Assembly (NCBI GenBank): GCA_024449915.1
Contig: JAMZAV010000004.1
Coordinates: 992,001 to 1,056,000, forward strand
From: Sweltsa coloradensis
Taxonomy: Eukaryota; Arthropoda; Insecta; Plecoptera; Chloroperlidae
Length of the DNA: 64,000 nt
Reading direction: 5' to 3'
The position numbers were made by a program, and so were the translations under genes. The notes beneath the pieces are model-generated. The model saw nothing but the letters and a program-made list of their open reading frames with translations. It made no database searches and was not told the DNA's origin. Below, piece after piece: positions 46,040 through 57,349 of this stretch (position 1 is the first letter of the stretch; every line of letters starts with the position of its first letter).

Positions 46040-48107
46040 ATGTCACTTCATAGTGCAAAGCTAAGCGCCGTATGTTTTACATCACCGTTAATGTTGATAT
46101 TTGTCCTTATAGTTCCTCGGTTTGGATTTAGCTCTTCCAACTGTATTGGTAACAACTTGTGGTGGATCCTGCCATCATATTATTTACTCATAAACATATT
46201 TTTGTGGCTATGTCTTCGTAGTTTCTCTTACCAGGTACGTAGGTCTAGGTCTAGGTAATTTTGTAACTTATGAAGAATCACTCTGCGTAGGCCTTACATG
46301 CTGTGTGGAGTTTGATTCACGGTTGGATTCGCTCAAAGCGCGGGGCTTAGACGGGAACTCTTTCGGTTGGTATGGACAGTTTTTGATCAGTAGGTACCTA
46401 CTTTAGATTTAAAATAGCGACGTTAAAGGTTTTGTAGGTACTTTAGATTTAAAATAGCGACGTTAAAGGTTTTGTAGGTACACATAAAAAAAAAACTGTC
46501 CATACCAACCGAAAGAGTACCCTAAGATGTAGGTCTAGCTAGCTACAATGCGCATCAGTTGTAAATTTGAGCCCGAGTGTTCTTCTTTTTTTACCCTAGC
46601 CTACTGGTAAAAACCACGTTTGGGTCCTACTTTAGGCAAGAGAGCCTCCCACTCATTTAATTTTTCTCTTTCGGGTTTTGCCGTAGGGCGCATTTTTGGG
46701 GGCTTCACATTTACTGTCGGTCTGATTGTATCAGACGTTGCACCATCCTCATGGCGTGTGTTTGGCTATTACATGTGTGTCATGTCCATATTCCACTATT
46801 CCGAGTTTCTGATGATTGCCATAACCAATCCACGATCTCTCTCAATTGATTCGTTTATTCTCAATCACAGTGTTGCATATGGAGTTGCTGCAGTCACAAG
46901 TTGGATAGAATTTACTGTGGAACAGTGGTTTTTTCCAGGTGAAGACACAAAATTAGTTTAATAAATGGCTGGGTCTCCTACAAACCCCCCCCGCGCAGTG
47001 AGGCCCACTGCGTACATGCTGCCAGCCCCCCTACTAGCGAACCCAGTGTGAGAAGGTTTCAACTTCAGTTTTAATTTGGGACACCCCCCCCTGGCGCAGG
47101 TTGTCAGTACCGTGCCCTGCTGCCAACCCCCCCCCGAACCTGGTTTGGCCCCGTTTAGGCCGTATCGGGAATGGTATTCGTCCGACTGGCAAAAATAGTA
47201 GGGCCTACTGTTTTGTTTAGGTCTGTATTTTAAAACGAGGAACTGGAATTTGACGACCTGGACCCCCCCTGGGAGAGAAATGTACCGGTATGCTGCCACC
47301 CCCCCGCCTACCCGTTTGGGCCCATATCGGGAAAGGTATCGTGACTGGCAAGTAGTAGGGCCTAGTTTGTTTTTGGTCTTATTAAAAAAAACGAGGAACT
47401 GGAATTTGACGCCTGGGCCCCCCTCCCTGACAGAGAAATGATACCGTGTACTGCTGCCAACCCCCCCCCCCCTGCCTACCTCGTCTGTATCATTTCTCTG
47501 CCAGGGAGGGTGGCCAGGTCGTCAAATTCCAATTCCTCATATTAATACAGACCTAAACTAAACAGTAGGCCATACTACTTGCTAGTCGGACGAATACCAT
47601 TCCGATACAGGCCTAAACAGGGCCCTAAACGAGGTAGGCAGGGGGGTTGGCAGCAGTACAGGGTGTCATTTCTCTGCCGGGGAGGGTGGCCAGGACGTCA
47701 AATTCCAATTCCTCGTATTAATACAGACCTAAACTAAACAGTAGGCCATACTACTTGCTAGTCGGAACGAATACCATTCCCGATACAGGCCTAAACAGGG
47801 CCTAAACGAGGTAGGCAGGGGGGTTGGCAGCAGTACACGGTATCATTTCTCTGCCAGGGAGGGTGGCCAGGTCGTCAAATTCCAATTCCTCGTATTAATA
47901 CAGACCTAAACTAAACAGTAGGCCCTACTACTTGCCAGTCGGACGAATACCATTCCCGATACAGGCCTAAACAGGGCCTAATCCAGGTTGGCAGGGGGGG
48001 TTGGCAGCAGGGCACGGGTACTAGACAACACTGCTGCCAGGGGGGGTTGGTAGGAGGGACGGCCTTAAAAATAATAAATATCTATATTATTATTAACTAC
48101 AATTCAG

Positions 48108-48139
<32 letters not shown>

Positions 48140-49327
48140 CAATTACACCCACGGGAGTGTTTCCCGATCAACCAAATCGAGAAATAAATATCTACTTGTA
48201 TTTATCTTACCGGTAGGGCTACGGTAAATAAACAATACTATTTGATTATGTTGTAGGTTTAAAAGAACAGTCCCTGATCAGCATTATTGGGATTGTGCTG
48301 TGCTTTGGTGGTGAGATTTTGAGAAAACTGGCCATGTACACTGCAAAGACTAATTTCAACCACATTATTCAAAGTGTACGAGAAAATGATCATCAGCTGG
48401 TAACACACGGTGTGTACGGATACACCAGACACCCTAGTTATGTGGGTTGGTTCTACTGGTCCATAGGTACTCAGGTGAGTTGAGCTTACTGCATTTTATA
48501 TTGTGTCGAACAGGTTTTCAATAAAACAAAAGCATAAATTGTCACAAAATACTCTACACTTTGGTCGAGATATACAAACTCATTTGGCCATTTAATAAAC
48601 CCTTTTCCAAATTTTGCAAATGAGCCAGTCGGTTGTCACACTCACATCTATATTATTATTTGTAGACCCATTAAAAAATGTGAAACAAATATTAAAGAAA
48701 ATAATCATTTTTTAAAATTTTATGTCAATAAGTTACAAAAACTGATTTAGGCCTATAAAGGAGGACAACTTGGTAAAATGCAGACAAAATAATGAACTGA
48801 ACAAGCTAAGTTTGAAATAATGTTGACAACAGTTTTGAAATCAGTATGAAGTGAAATTAATTAGGGCTAAAATTAATCGAACATAAAATAGGAAAAGAAA
48901 AAAAATGCTATGGTTGCATGCTTTAATTGTGTAGTCGCGGTATTACAATGTCCCGCTAAAGTGGCAACTAAATTTAACTGCCAGATAAGTTGTTATTACT
49001 ATGGCAACCACCAATCAAAAGCTTAGAAATTATATTTTTAGAAGGCTAATTGTTAGATAACTTTTAACTGGACATTGTAATTCAGGCCCTTATTAAAGTA
49101 ATTTACACTAACAGGAAACGTTAACCTTTCTGAATCTGTTGCAGCTGATTCTTGTCAACCCATTATGCATTATTGCATACACAATAGCCTCTTGGAGGTT
49201 TTTTAATGAGCGAGTTCTAATCGAAGAAGTTTCGCTGTTGCATTTCTTTGGAGAAGAATATTACCAATATCAGAAGAAAGTTGGAACAGGTCTTCCATTC
49301 ATAGAGGGATACAAAGTCCAATTATAA
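46040..49327 (+). CDS. ICMT: Protein-S-isoprenylcysteine O-methyltransferase (four exons)
   Basis: ICMT methyl-esterifies the prenylated C-terminal cysteine of CaaX proteins such as Ras and Rho, using S-adenosylmethionine, in the ER membrane. It is the last step of CaaX processing. Exon 1 is 46040-46234 (ATG, two hydrophobic segments, ends SFSYQ at donor CAG|GTACGT). Exon 2 runs from about 46688 to 46938 (GRIFGGFTF, YYMCVMSIFHYSEF, SLSIDSFILNHSVAYGVAA, WIEFTVEQWFFP). Exon 3 is 48257-48474 (TKTNFNH-like KTNFNHIIQ, LVTHGVYGYTRHPSYVGWFY, WSIGTQ). Exon 4 is 49145-49327 (LILVNP, HFFGEEYYQYQ, GTGLPFIEGYKVQL, stop). The RHPSYVGWFYWSIGTQ cofactor/substrate core and HFFGEEY are family hallmarks. Introns 2 and 3 have clean GT-AG sites in phases 1 and 0. 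The exon 2 acceptor is unsettled: the best AG (GCCGTAG|GG) does not keep frame with exon 1. The total of about 280 residues fits animal ICMT. Single-copy host gene; identity is secure. Confidence 0.93.
46353..46522. mobile_element. MITE in ICMT intron 1 with an internal 40-bp tandem duplication
   Basis: GGGAACTCTTTCGGTTGGTA and, reverse-complemented at the other end, GGGTACTCTTTCGGTTGGTA form about 30-bp inverted termini. Between them a 40-bp unit (CTTTAGATTTAAAATAGCGA then CGTTAAAGGTTTTGTAGGTA) is repeated twice without a difference at 46401-46440 and 46441-46480. The repeated unit carries the core word of the MITE at 45474. Confidence 0.65.
47062..48010. repeat. Tandem array that reverses orientation, in ICMT intron 2
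   Basis: A unit of about 177 bp (GCCAGGGAGGGTGGCCAGGT, CAAATTCCAATTCCTCGTAT, AATACAGACCTAAACTAAAC, AGTCGGACGAATACCATTCC, GGTTGGCAGCAG) occurs three times in one orientation, with landmarks at 47515, 47691 and 47868. At least two copies lie in the opposite orientation upstream (landmarks at 47241 and 47397, spacing 156), plus a partial copy near 47062. The inversion point is near 47470-47490, so the intron holds a palindrome with arms of several hundred bases. G and C runs flank each unit. A 28-base A-tract at 48112-48139 follows. Confidence 0.8.
48105..48190 (-). repeat. SINE fragment with A-tract, in ICMT intron 2
   Basis: ACTACAATTCAGAAATTAAA runs into a long A-tract and then CAATTACACCCACGGGAGTG and TTTCCCGATCAACCAAATCG. 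Both ends match the element at 53091-53325, but the tRNA-like middle is replaced by A residues. It is an internally deleted relative, or two SINE tails joined. Confidence 0.5.
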
Positions 49328-49558
49328 AGTGTACGTACGACCTGCGACTCTGCACGTTGTGTCACAAGCTCAAAATGTACCGGGTAGAGTTAATTTTTAT
49401 AAATGACAAGATATTTCATCTATTGGTATGGAGAATCTTTGTAGCTAGGTATTACCTGATAGCCAAATAGTTCAGTTGATCAAATGTGGAATAGGACATA
49501 CAAAATTGTTTTAATATTCATATCTAAACATGGGATAAGTTACATTGAATAGATGTTA

Positions 49559-49568
49559 AATAAATAAA
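49559..49568 (+). promoter_or_regulatory. Polyadenylation signals of ICMT
   Basis: Two overlapping AATAAA hexamers (49559-49564 and 49563-49568) lie about 230 bp after the ICMT stop codon and are followed by a T-rich stretch. They are the first canonical signals downstream, giving a short 3' UTR. Inferred from position and motif only. Confidence 0.55.
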
Positions 49569-49881
49569 AAATAATTTTTTTTTAAAAATTACTCTGTAGT
49601 TATGTTAACGCCGCTTTATCTTATGATACATAGCACGTTTAGACATTTATTGGGTTCCACCGCCTGGCAAATTTATTGATTCCTAGCAAAATTGTAGCAA
49701 AGGCAGTCGATAAAGAAGTTTCCCCAGTTAAGCGTCGGTAATCAACCCATGGATCAAACAAAGTACAATGTTGAATATTCAAATTTGCAGATAAGTAAAG
49801 TATTATTCATTGACAATGTATGTTATAATATGTATACATTTTTATATTAGATATCATTATTAGATGTAGGCAAACTATTAC

Positions 49882-50422
49882 TAGGCCGCTTCACGAACGC
49901 TTTTTTTAGTCGCGTTGATGGATGAGCTTTTTTGTTAGTTTTTAGTTTGCGTAGGACCACTTTTCCTTTGCAAGTGCTTTTTGAATGCATTGTATGTGAT
50001 TGTTGTCAAGTTTCTATTGTTGATTGTTATTATAAACCTAAAAAAACTCATATTAAACCCTTTATTCTATGGATTCTGGCTAACTTTTTCAACTTTTTCT
50101 TTCAAAAAGCAATACATCACCATAACCTTAATGTCCATGTGAAATATGAACGTTCTAGCCCCACCCGTTTGGTCAGAATCGGCCCAAATGCCACAAAAAA
50201 TCTTAAAAGTACGATATTCATGAGAAATATTTCTTCGATTGTACCCAAAAACGTGGCAGGTCTAAGTTCAGAGATTTCGAAGGTCCCCTCAAATTTTTTA
50301 TCAAGATCGCATAATTATGCCGTTTGCCCGGTAGAGTGCAAACAAACAGGGGAAAAAAAAACATTGGAGCTAAATTTTTTGAGGGGTCAGTGAAATTGAA
50401 GTCTTTGCTTTACTCATCCAAT
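49882..50422 (-). mobile_element. Helitron-like non-autonomous element, copy 3
   Basis: On the - strand the copy runs from TTGGATGAGTAAAGCAAAGA (50422) to an internal AGCTCATCCAT, then the hairpin AACGC-GACTAAAAAAA-GCGTT and GAAGCGGCCTAG followed by T at 49882. Compared with copy 1 the stem bases AACGC/GCGTT are unchanged while the loop differs. The internal block TTCATGAGAAATATTTCTTC and GTGGCAGGTCTAAGTTCAGA matches copy 1. The open frame at 49932-50393 crosses it and has no recognisable protein. Confidence 0.55.
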
Positions 50423-52762
50423 TACATTGCTTGACATGGATGTGATTACCAGTCACATACTTTTGGACGGTGAGAACGCTACATTTCTAGGGCGGTGGGT
50501 CCCAGAAATTTTTAACACACGAACATATAATCGCGCTTCTTTATCAAGATCCAGTGTCTCTAGTTAATCTGTATGATGTTACAGGTTTAACAGTGTAGTT
50601 TTATGAAGCATGTCCAGCCCTATATATTCTTAACCCTCTTAAGGCCATAGGAGTTTGATGTATATAGTACCGTAGCAGTACTATAGAGCCAAAAAATCCA
50701 ACCCATTTTTTTACTTTCTCAAACGTATTAGTAGCTTTTAAGAATTTTCAATTGATGGATTAGCTTTTAGTACATATAACCAAAACTTCCATTTAAGAAA
50801 AGAAAGTTATTTATATCTTTTTTAGCAAAAAACATATTTGTTAGTGTATTGTGAAGGCCTACGTACTATAAAATTTGTGAATTTCACACATTTCAAATAA
50901 AGAATAGAATACCTTTGTGTGAACAAGTGAGTGAACATGAACAAGGGAGTGATTTTTCTGTACAAACTACAAACCAGACAATGATATGGACTCGCGCACT
51001 GTAGCATACTAGGTAATTTTACCACAAAGCTGCCAGTGAATAGATAGCAAACATCCCTTACTTAATGTAATACGAATGTTATTATTTATTTAACAAATTC
51101 TTTATGAAAATGCGAACATTTATATATTTAACCCAATTCCGGAGTGTCAACTGAAATAAGATTGTTTGTTCAGGGGGTATTCACCCGCTAAACCCATAAA
51201 ATATATTTCATTCAGGTCAACTAGTTATGAATTTAGAAATAACAGAAAAATTATTGGGTCCACCACGACCCCCAAAAAAGTTGTCAAACTTGGTAATTGA
51301 GCTAGGTCCCATTGGCAAAAATCTCCCATAAGAAATAACATGGGGACGATATTTGTGCCAGTGACCTTGGAGGATTTTCATCCAAAAAAATAAAAGCCAT
51401 TATTGATGCACTCAACAGCCTTTTATGTAAATCTGATATGAATATAAAAAGACGTTCAAAGATGATTATTGATTATCTATCTATCTATATTTTGTTTTGT
51501 AATTTGAACAAGTGATTTGGGCAAAATAATGCTGATTACCAAGAATGGGGTGTGATTTTGGAATGCATATTATTATTATTGCGTGTTTGAGTGTATATTT
51601 GTGCACAGTTTCAAGACACGATCTTATAAAGGGCCATTTAAGATTGGTACAATTTATTATGTACGTGGAACAAAAAATAAGCAAGTTAACACCGATTTAA
51701 GAATTTCCCCAAAATGCCAATTTTTGCAAACTTTTAAAAATTCATGTAAAATCATAGTTCAAAATTGGTAGTAGCCTAATAGGCTAGCCCCTTTAAGTAT
51801 TAGTGCAATTTTATATTACTTTTCTTTTGTATTGTTTCAAGAACTGTTATTGCTAATTTAATAATACATGTTTATGTTAATTTTATGTAATACGTACGCC
51901 TAGTATTAATGTATTATTAAGCGAGTAGACACAAAGTGGTATGGATTTCAAGCCTTCCTTTCTGGCTGCCTGTCATCATTTTATCATGTCATCATTTTAT
52001 CATGTTCTATATGTTAGTAATTAATTAGAAAGTAATATTAGTAACAATTAGTGGTAAGTTAGTAATATACTAATTAGTAATTCCTAATTAATTAGTAAGT
52101 AAATAAATTATCATTTTGGTGTACAGTAATAACGGTGCATAGATGTAAATTGAAATTCCAAGAAGTGTGATTCAAAATCCAACTGCACGATTTAAAGATC
52201 ACAAGGTACAAGCAGAGGGAGTTGACCTTGAAAAACGGGGAATTTGTGAACCCACGGTCACCTATTATAAGGACCATTACAATTTAAATAAAATTAGCGT
52301 TACAGTAGGCCCTACTTATGATAGGTGCAAGAGGGACGACCCCAGGATTCTTTGAATCGTTCAGAAGATTTTGTCTGTCAAGTGGATTACGGGACGACAC
52401 AGTCATATGTGTATTGCGCTGGTCAATACGTATTTTTAGGAATCATTTATATAATTAGTTACCGGTAACTGCTTTATAGTTTTACCATTTTAATTTTACT
52501 TGTTTGTTATTCTGTGTCGCAAGGCAACAAACAGCTTTGGCTGCAAAGACCGAATTAAGGTTTATTATTAATTATTTTATTATTGTTTGTTACATACATA
52601 CGGTACATTGATATCGGTATGGTAGGTAATCTTGTATTGCCATGTAGTACCTAGTAAGGTGACAATGATGCATGCAAGTAGTGTTTAGTATGTGACCATA
52701 ACTAGGGTGTATGTAATTCAACACTGGTGCCAAACTGGTTGAAAATTTAATAAAATTAATGC
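50423..52762. other. AT-rich stretch, nothing recognised
   Basis: No coding motif, tRNA-like sequence or paired termini. TTAGTAAT-type words are repeated near 52015-52105. Confidence 0.4.
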
Positions 52763-52770
52763 ATATTAGA

Positions 52771-53525
52771 TAGTGATGTGAGTGGGTAAATTTACCGGTC
52801 AGAGAATTTACCGTAAATTTACCGAGCATGTCGGTAAAATGGTAAAATTTTCCATCATTACCCTATATTCTAAAGACTAATAAGAACCTACACAACAAGA
52901 ATGCAGTGGAAATAAGTCAATTAACACCTTAATAATTTCAATAAATAAATCTGAAAAGAGCTTTTCTGTAGCTAGACATACTCCAGTCTATTTCATTAGC
53001 TGAGTAGGCTATTCAAATCTAACTAATATTTGTATTCTATTTATTTATTTAACCATACAAAGATAATTAAATTAATACATTATTTTTATTTACTACAATT
53101 CAGAAATTAAAAAAGTCCGCCCCAACCGGGAATCGAACCACGGATCTCCCACATTCCAGGTGGACGTCTTAACCACTAGACCATCAGGACGGGTACATTT
53201 TAACCTCTGAATTGTAGTAGCATTATACATCTGAATGGAGGTTGGGGCGGACTTTTTTAATTTCTGAATTGTAGTAAATAAAAACAATTACACCCACGGG
53301 AGTGTTTCCCGATCAACCAAATCGAGTAATACATTATTGTTGAGTTTGTACTTTGTATGGAACAGTAAATACATAAGGGTGAATTATGCTCTTTTAATTG
53401 ATATACACCTTCCTCATCCCAAAAACTATTTACGTCTATGCCAATATGCTTAATATGGACAAAATCAAATTTTAATGTTTTTCGGTAAATTACCCGAGTT
53501 TAAATTTAAGGAAACCACATCACTA
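52771..53525. mobile_element. hAT-type MITE with 8-bp target duplication, carrying a nested SINE
   Basis: The octamer ATATTAGA flanks both sides (52763-52770 and 53526-53533). The ends are TAGTGATGTGAGTGGGTAAA and, reverse-complemented, TAGTGATGTGGTTTCCTTAA, a 10-bp perfect terminal repeat with subterminal TTTACC/GGTAAA words on both sides. The tRNA-like element at 53091-53325 sits inside and is therefore younger. No transposase is seen. Confidence 0.8.
53091..53325 (-). mobile_element. tRNA-derived SINE in foldback arrangement
   Basis: On the - strand, 53192 to 53116 reads as a tRNA-like unit: CCGTCCT...GGGGCGG acceptor arms pair over 7 bp with wobbles, the A box is TGGTCTAGTGGTTAAGACG, the anticodon-like loop is CTGGAAT, and the B box is GGTTCGATTCC. 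The T stem is damaged, so it is not a functional tRNA. The segment TACTACAATTCAGAAATTAA...CCAACC at 53091-53128 is repeated in perfect inversion at 53241-53279, followed by CAATTACACCCACGGGAGTG. Fragments of the family occur at 15580, 48105 and 56304. Confidence 0.6.
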
Positions 53526-53682
53526 ATATTAGATCTCACATGCTGGGTCTAAAAGTTTCTCATATCATTGTGTAAGACTTGACAATCAGCACAAGCAAAA
53601 GTTGTTAGTAAATATATTAATAATTACTATATATTGAAATAGGTACTAAATTAGACCCTACATTACCACTTTGGCATTACAG

Positions 53683-53825
53683 TTGTTCCAAAGCAAGTAA
53701 GCAGATGCTGGCGTCAGCATCACCGGCGGGTGGATTGCAGCCAATCAGGGGTCCCCGATTTAAAATACGGATCGCTCATTGGCCCGCCGAAACCGCGCGC
53801 ATCTGCTTACTTGATTCGAAGCAAC
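53683..53825. mobile_element. Small MITE (about 143 bp)
   Basis: CAAGTAAGCAGATGC (left) and its perfect complement GCATCTGCTTACTTG (right) are extended outward by GTTG(C/T)T-type matches to about 27 bp. The GC-rich interior (CCAATCAGGGG...CATTGGCCCGCC) contrasts with the AT-rich flanks. No coding potential. Confidence 0.55.
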
Positions 53826-54096
53826 TATAAATTAAGTAGCTTGAATTTTAATCAAAATTACAAATTAATGTGCAAGTAAATTACAAAACTTTCATCCCAA
53901 TTGGCAATTTGTGAATCATAAAATTTTTTTAAAAAAATATTGGTAAAGTGGGGATGTAAAAAGGAAAAACGGAATTTTGCGCTCTATGTAATCCACATTA
54001 ATATTCTCATGTTCCTGCTTGATAATGTATTAATTTTAAACAAAATAAATCTGATTTTTAACTACATCCCATGTGTGTATATTTCTTAGTACTTTT

Positions 54097-54130
54097 ATTG
54101 GATGAGCGAGTAAAGCAATCGAGTAGGCCT
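54097..54130 (+). repeat. Helitron-like family terminus, + orientation
   Basis: ATTGGATGAGCGAGTAAAGC matches the 5' terminus of the family at 1359 and 49882. The 3' hairpin end was not found downstream, so the copy is truncated or diverged. Confidence 0.4.
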
Positions 54131-55770
54131 ACCATCGATGAAACTCGTTCTATTTTTGAGCGAGCGTTTCCACTTGACTCTTATGGCTGGGCCCCTTCAG
54201 TAACTTCACGGGTTCAACTCTGTCACGGGACCGGCTCCGTCGAGGTCGAAAGGTATGATTTACATGGCAGTGGACGGTCAAATGTGAACAAATGATTCAC
54301 AGTCAGTTGTCAAATATTCGAAATGACATAGATGTGTGTATTATTTCCAATCGGGGAGAAATTGGATTTAAATGGTATAATTTTATGAAAAAAGGGAACG
54401 CACGGGACTCTCAGGGTAGGCCCTTACTAGAGGTAGATTTTCTTTGAGCATACTATTGTTATTCGTTTGAGAAAGTTAATAATCTGGTTGTGTTTACGCG
54501 TAGGCCAAGGCTTATCATCCACCATTTTATACAAATATAACCGAGTCTGACTCGGTTGTCACGGATTATATCGCAACGATATCGACCTCAACTAGGTCAA
54601 TCACTTACAACCGAGTCGATTACGGTAGAAAACGCCTGGGTCCAACTCCGTCAGAGTTATAGAATCGCAGTCCTGGAATGTTTTTTTTCTGTTACTGCTT
54701 CGGTACAGGTCGCACCGTTTCTCTGATCGACCTGAAATCTTGCACACATGTACATACCACCTATGCAGGTTGCTGGATAGTTTTTGAACAAAATCCGATA
54801 GTTGGTTATAAAAAAAAAAAAAAAAAATATTCCAATCGTTATGAAATTTTGCAGGGTCAATAAGTACAACATTCTCTCCTATTTTACAAATTTTTAGCTA
54901 AATCGGTCAAGACTTTTAAAGACTTATTGGTATGTAACATTATGGGAATGTCGTACTCGGGTCGTGTTGCACGTACCGGTGCTCGCTCAACAACGCGACG
55001 GGACACAGACATGTCAAACCGCTGAACCCATCTGCGATGAATTTTTAAAAAATATCTGGGACCAAAATTATGTGGGCTGTTGGAACATGTAGGCCTACAG
55101 CAAAATCCGTGAAGATACCAATCTAAAATAATTACTTACAAACTGAAAAGTTTGCAGTAGTTTTTTGTCATTAAAAAATAGATACTAGTAAAGAAATGAG
55201 TAACCTTGAATGGCTGTTTTGAATGTTATAATTGGTACCGATTGTATTCCATATGCTATACATAAGCATTAACTAGCCGTTGGGACACTCGTCATACACC
55301 CGTCATTTCACGAATAAGTATTTGTTTATCGAGTACAAATTGTGAAATAAAATTCACTATCGTTCAACCAAGTCGAACGCAGCATGAAACATAACTAACT
55401 CTTGCTTGTCTAAACTTAATAAACAAGTGAGAAAAGTCTAGTTGATCAATGAAACTTGGATGGGGCTCGATCCGTTTGTCTCGTGCGTGTCCGTTCTTCG
55501 CACATGGTGAAACTAGAGAGCCTACACATTATGACTATGAGGTATGTAGGCTCACTAGCTTAGGTAAAACCGAACTGATTTTGTTTAAATTTTACACCAA
55601 CATCCCAACTAGACCAATAACCTGGGTGGGTTATGATGTCCCAAATATTTTTTCTGTTAGTACTGTGCAAGTTCATAACTACCCATTACCCTGTATGAAA
55701 TATATTTTTTGAGTGTAGGTATCGTGTGAATACTGAATAGAAGTTAGAACCCATGTAAGGGTTTCCTTCA
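54131..55770. other. No gene recognised
   Basis: A segment around 54545-54650 repeats CCGAGTC/GACTCGG words (ACCGAGTCTGACTCGGT is palindromic). Open frames lack motifs. Confidence 0.35.
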
Positions 55771-55775
55771 ACTCG

Positions 55776-55912
55776 TTCTGAATATAAGCCCACCTTTTAA
55801 AATTATTTAAAGTCTCAAAAAGTCCCTTACCAGCTTCTATATCAATATGCATTATGTTCTTTAATATTTCAACAAGAAAAATAAGGTGGGCGAGGGTCAG
55901 CCTATATTCGGG
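55776..55912. mobile_element. MITE relic
   Basis: CTGAATATAAGCCCACCTT (55777) is inverted relative to AAGGTGGGCGAGGG...CCTATATTCGGG (55884-55912). The GAATATA...GGCC theme and the following TAATGGCCGCACCC repeats (55947 and 56020) resemble the element at 61837. Old and incomplete. Confidence 0.4.
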
Positions 55913-56164
55913 ATTATTTACTCGATTATAGGCCGCCCTCGAGTAATGGCCGCACCCTTATTTTGACCTCTCAGATTTTAAAAAGTTGGCTATAAATACT
56001 ATTGATAAATGGCTTCACATAATGGCCGCACCCCACTTTTTGAACTTGACAATTTCAAATATACCAGAGGCCTATACTCGCATAAATACAGTATACAGGG
56101 TACTAATAATATCAAAATACTATATTATGTGCTTCTCAATAAAACCTTGAAGAATTAAACGTTT

Positions 56165-56370
56165 AGATTGGGGAAGGGTTGACAGGTTGAGAAAGAATAG
56201 AGAACATAAAGCCCAGTCCGGGGGGGGACAAAACTTTTCACCTTCTGAAGACAACTGCAGCTAATTTAAAGTTAACTTTTGTTTTTTTTTGTTTTTAAAT
56301 TGTGGGAGATCCGTGGTTCGATTCCCGGTTGAGGCGGACATTTTTAATTTCTGAATTGTAGTAAATAATA
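56165..56370 (+). repeat. Repeat of the 14795 family followed by a SINE fragment
   Basis: GATTGGGGAAGGGTTGACAG...GAACATAAAGCCCAG...GACAACTGCAGCTAATTTAA equals the reverse complement of the 14880-14995 half of that element. From 56304, GTGGGAGATCCGTGGTTCGA and GGCGGACATTTTTAATTTCT match the SINE at 53091. Confidence 0.5.
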
Positions 56371-56394
56371 TTAATTTAAAGTTGTTTGTTACCT

Positions 56395-57280
56395 TAAATC
56401 CACAACGCGTTTCGTCCTTCTGGGACTCGTCAGGCGGATGGTGGCCACTAAAAATCAGCAAACTACCGTACATACAAATTACAAACACAAGTCACAACAC
56501 ATAACCAAACCTGTGATAGGGCCACACGAGAAGTAAATTCTGCATGCATGTTGTCATCATCAGCAAGGTTACTAGGACTTGTCATTTGGATGGCGGGCAC
56601 TAAAAATCAGCCAACTACATACAAAAGGCGCGTTCGTTTACCTCACCAGAGCAATCCGTTAGTCCGGATGCGGATAGTAAACCCATCAGTATCAGGTTAC
56701 CCTGGTGCATTCGGCAACTATGTCAGAGTATCTCAGTTTTATAACGAGATCACCAAAAAGGTGACCTGCCTCCGGAGCAGGATTAGTTCAGGTTATGGCA
56801 GAAAATACGAAGCGATGTGAATTCAATGTTGTTTAAAAGTTGCTGTGGGCGATACGTGGATATTTTGGCACAAAACATTGTTATTGTGTAGTCCTAGGCC
56901 ATGCTGCCTTTTTACAAATAAACGCTAACATGGAAAACATTATTTACGTTGTTTCAATGTGTGGGAAAATGCCTATCGGCTAGTTGGATTGGAGAAGGGT
57001 TGACAGGTAGCTCCTGCTGTCATGGCATCCATTTGTAAACAAACCCCCCACCTCCGAGTTGCTTTCGTTTACTCGGGTTGAAAATACTGATCCGGGAAGT
57101 GAAATCACGTGACGTAACTGATCGGACGGGTTACTCTGGTGAGGTAAACGAAAGCGCCTAAACAAACAAACAAAACTCGTAACACATAATAAGAATAGAA
57201 TAACCAAACCTGTGGTAGGGCCTTGCAAAAAGTAAATTCTGCATGCATGTTGTCATCATCAGCAAGGTTAGGTACTTCAG
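56395..57280. repeat. Repeat patchwork with direct and inverted copies
   Basis: A block of about 70 bp (AACCTGTGATAGGGCC, AAGTAAATTCTGCATGCATG, TTGTCATCATCAGCAAGGTT) occurs at 56508-56573 and 57207-57268. GTTCGTTTACCTCACCAGAG at 56632 is inverted at 57132-57152. A GGAAAATGCCTATCGGCTAG fragment of the 14795 family lies at 56963. No gene is seen. Confidence 0.45.
57060..57157. mobile_element. Small MITE with GCTTTCGTTTAC ends
   Basis: GCTTTCGTTTAC at 57060 and GTAAACGAAAGC at about 57141-57152 are perfect 12-bp inverted ends bounding about 95 bp. The interior includes TCACGTGACGT. A partial copy is inverted at 56628. Confidence 0.45.
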
Positions 57281-57349
57281 ACACCATTCATACTGAGCCA
57301 CAGTCAGCACGATCAGTAAGGGGAAGGGGGCTTCTCTCCCAACTCTAGT

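Noticed and set aside
46620..46687. ICMT exon 2 beginning at the start of the long open frame
   Set aside because: There is no ATG, and the segment before GRIFGGF does not resemble ICMT; it is more likely intron with a pyrimidine tract.
47062..48010. CRISPR-like array
   Set aside because: The host is eukaryotic, units are about 177 bp without spacers, and orientation flips within the array.
49932..50393. 153-residue open frame
   Set aside because: It lies across a Helitron-like repeat whose other copies are not open in this frame.
53116..53192. Functional tRNA gene (anticodon-like GGA) on the - strand
   Set aside because: The T stem is mispaired, there is no long variable arm as expected for tRNA-Ser, and the unit continues into a SINE body present elsewhere.
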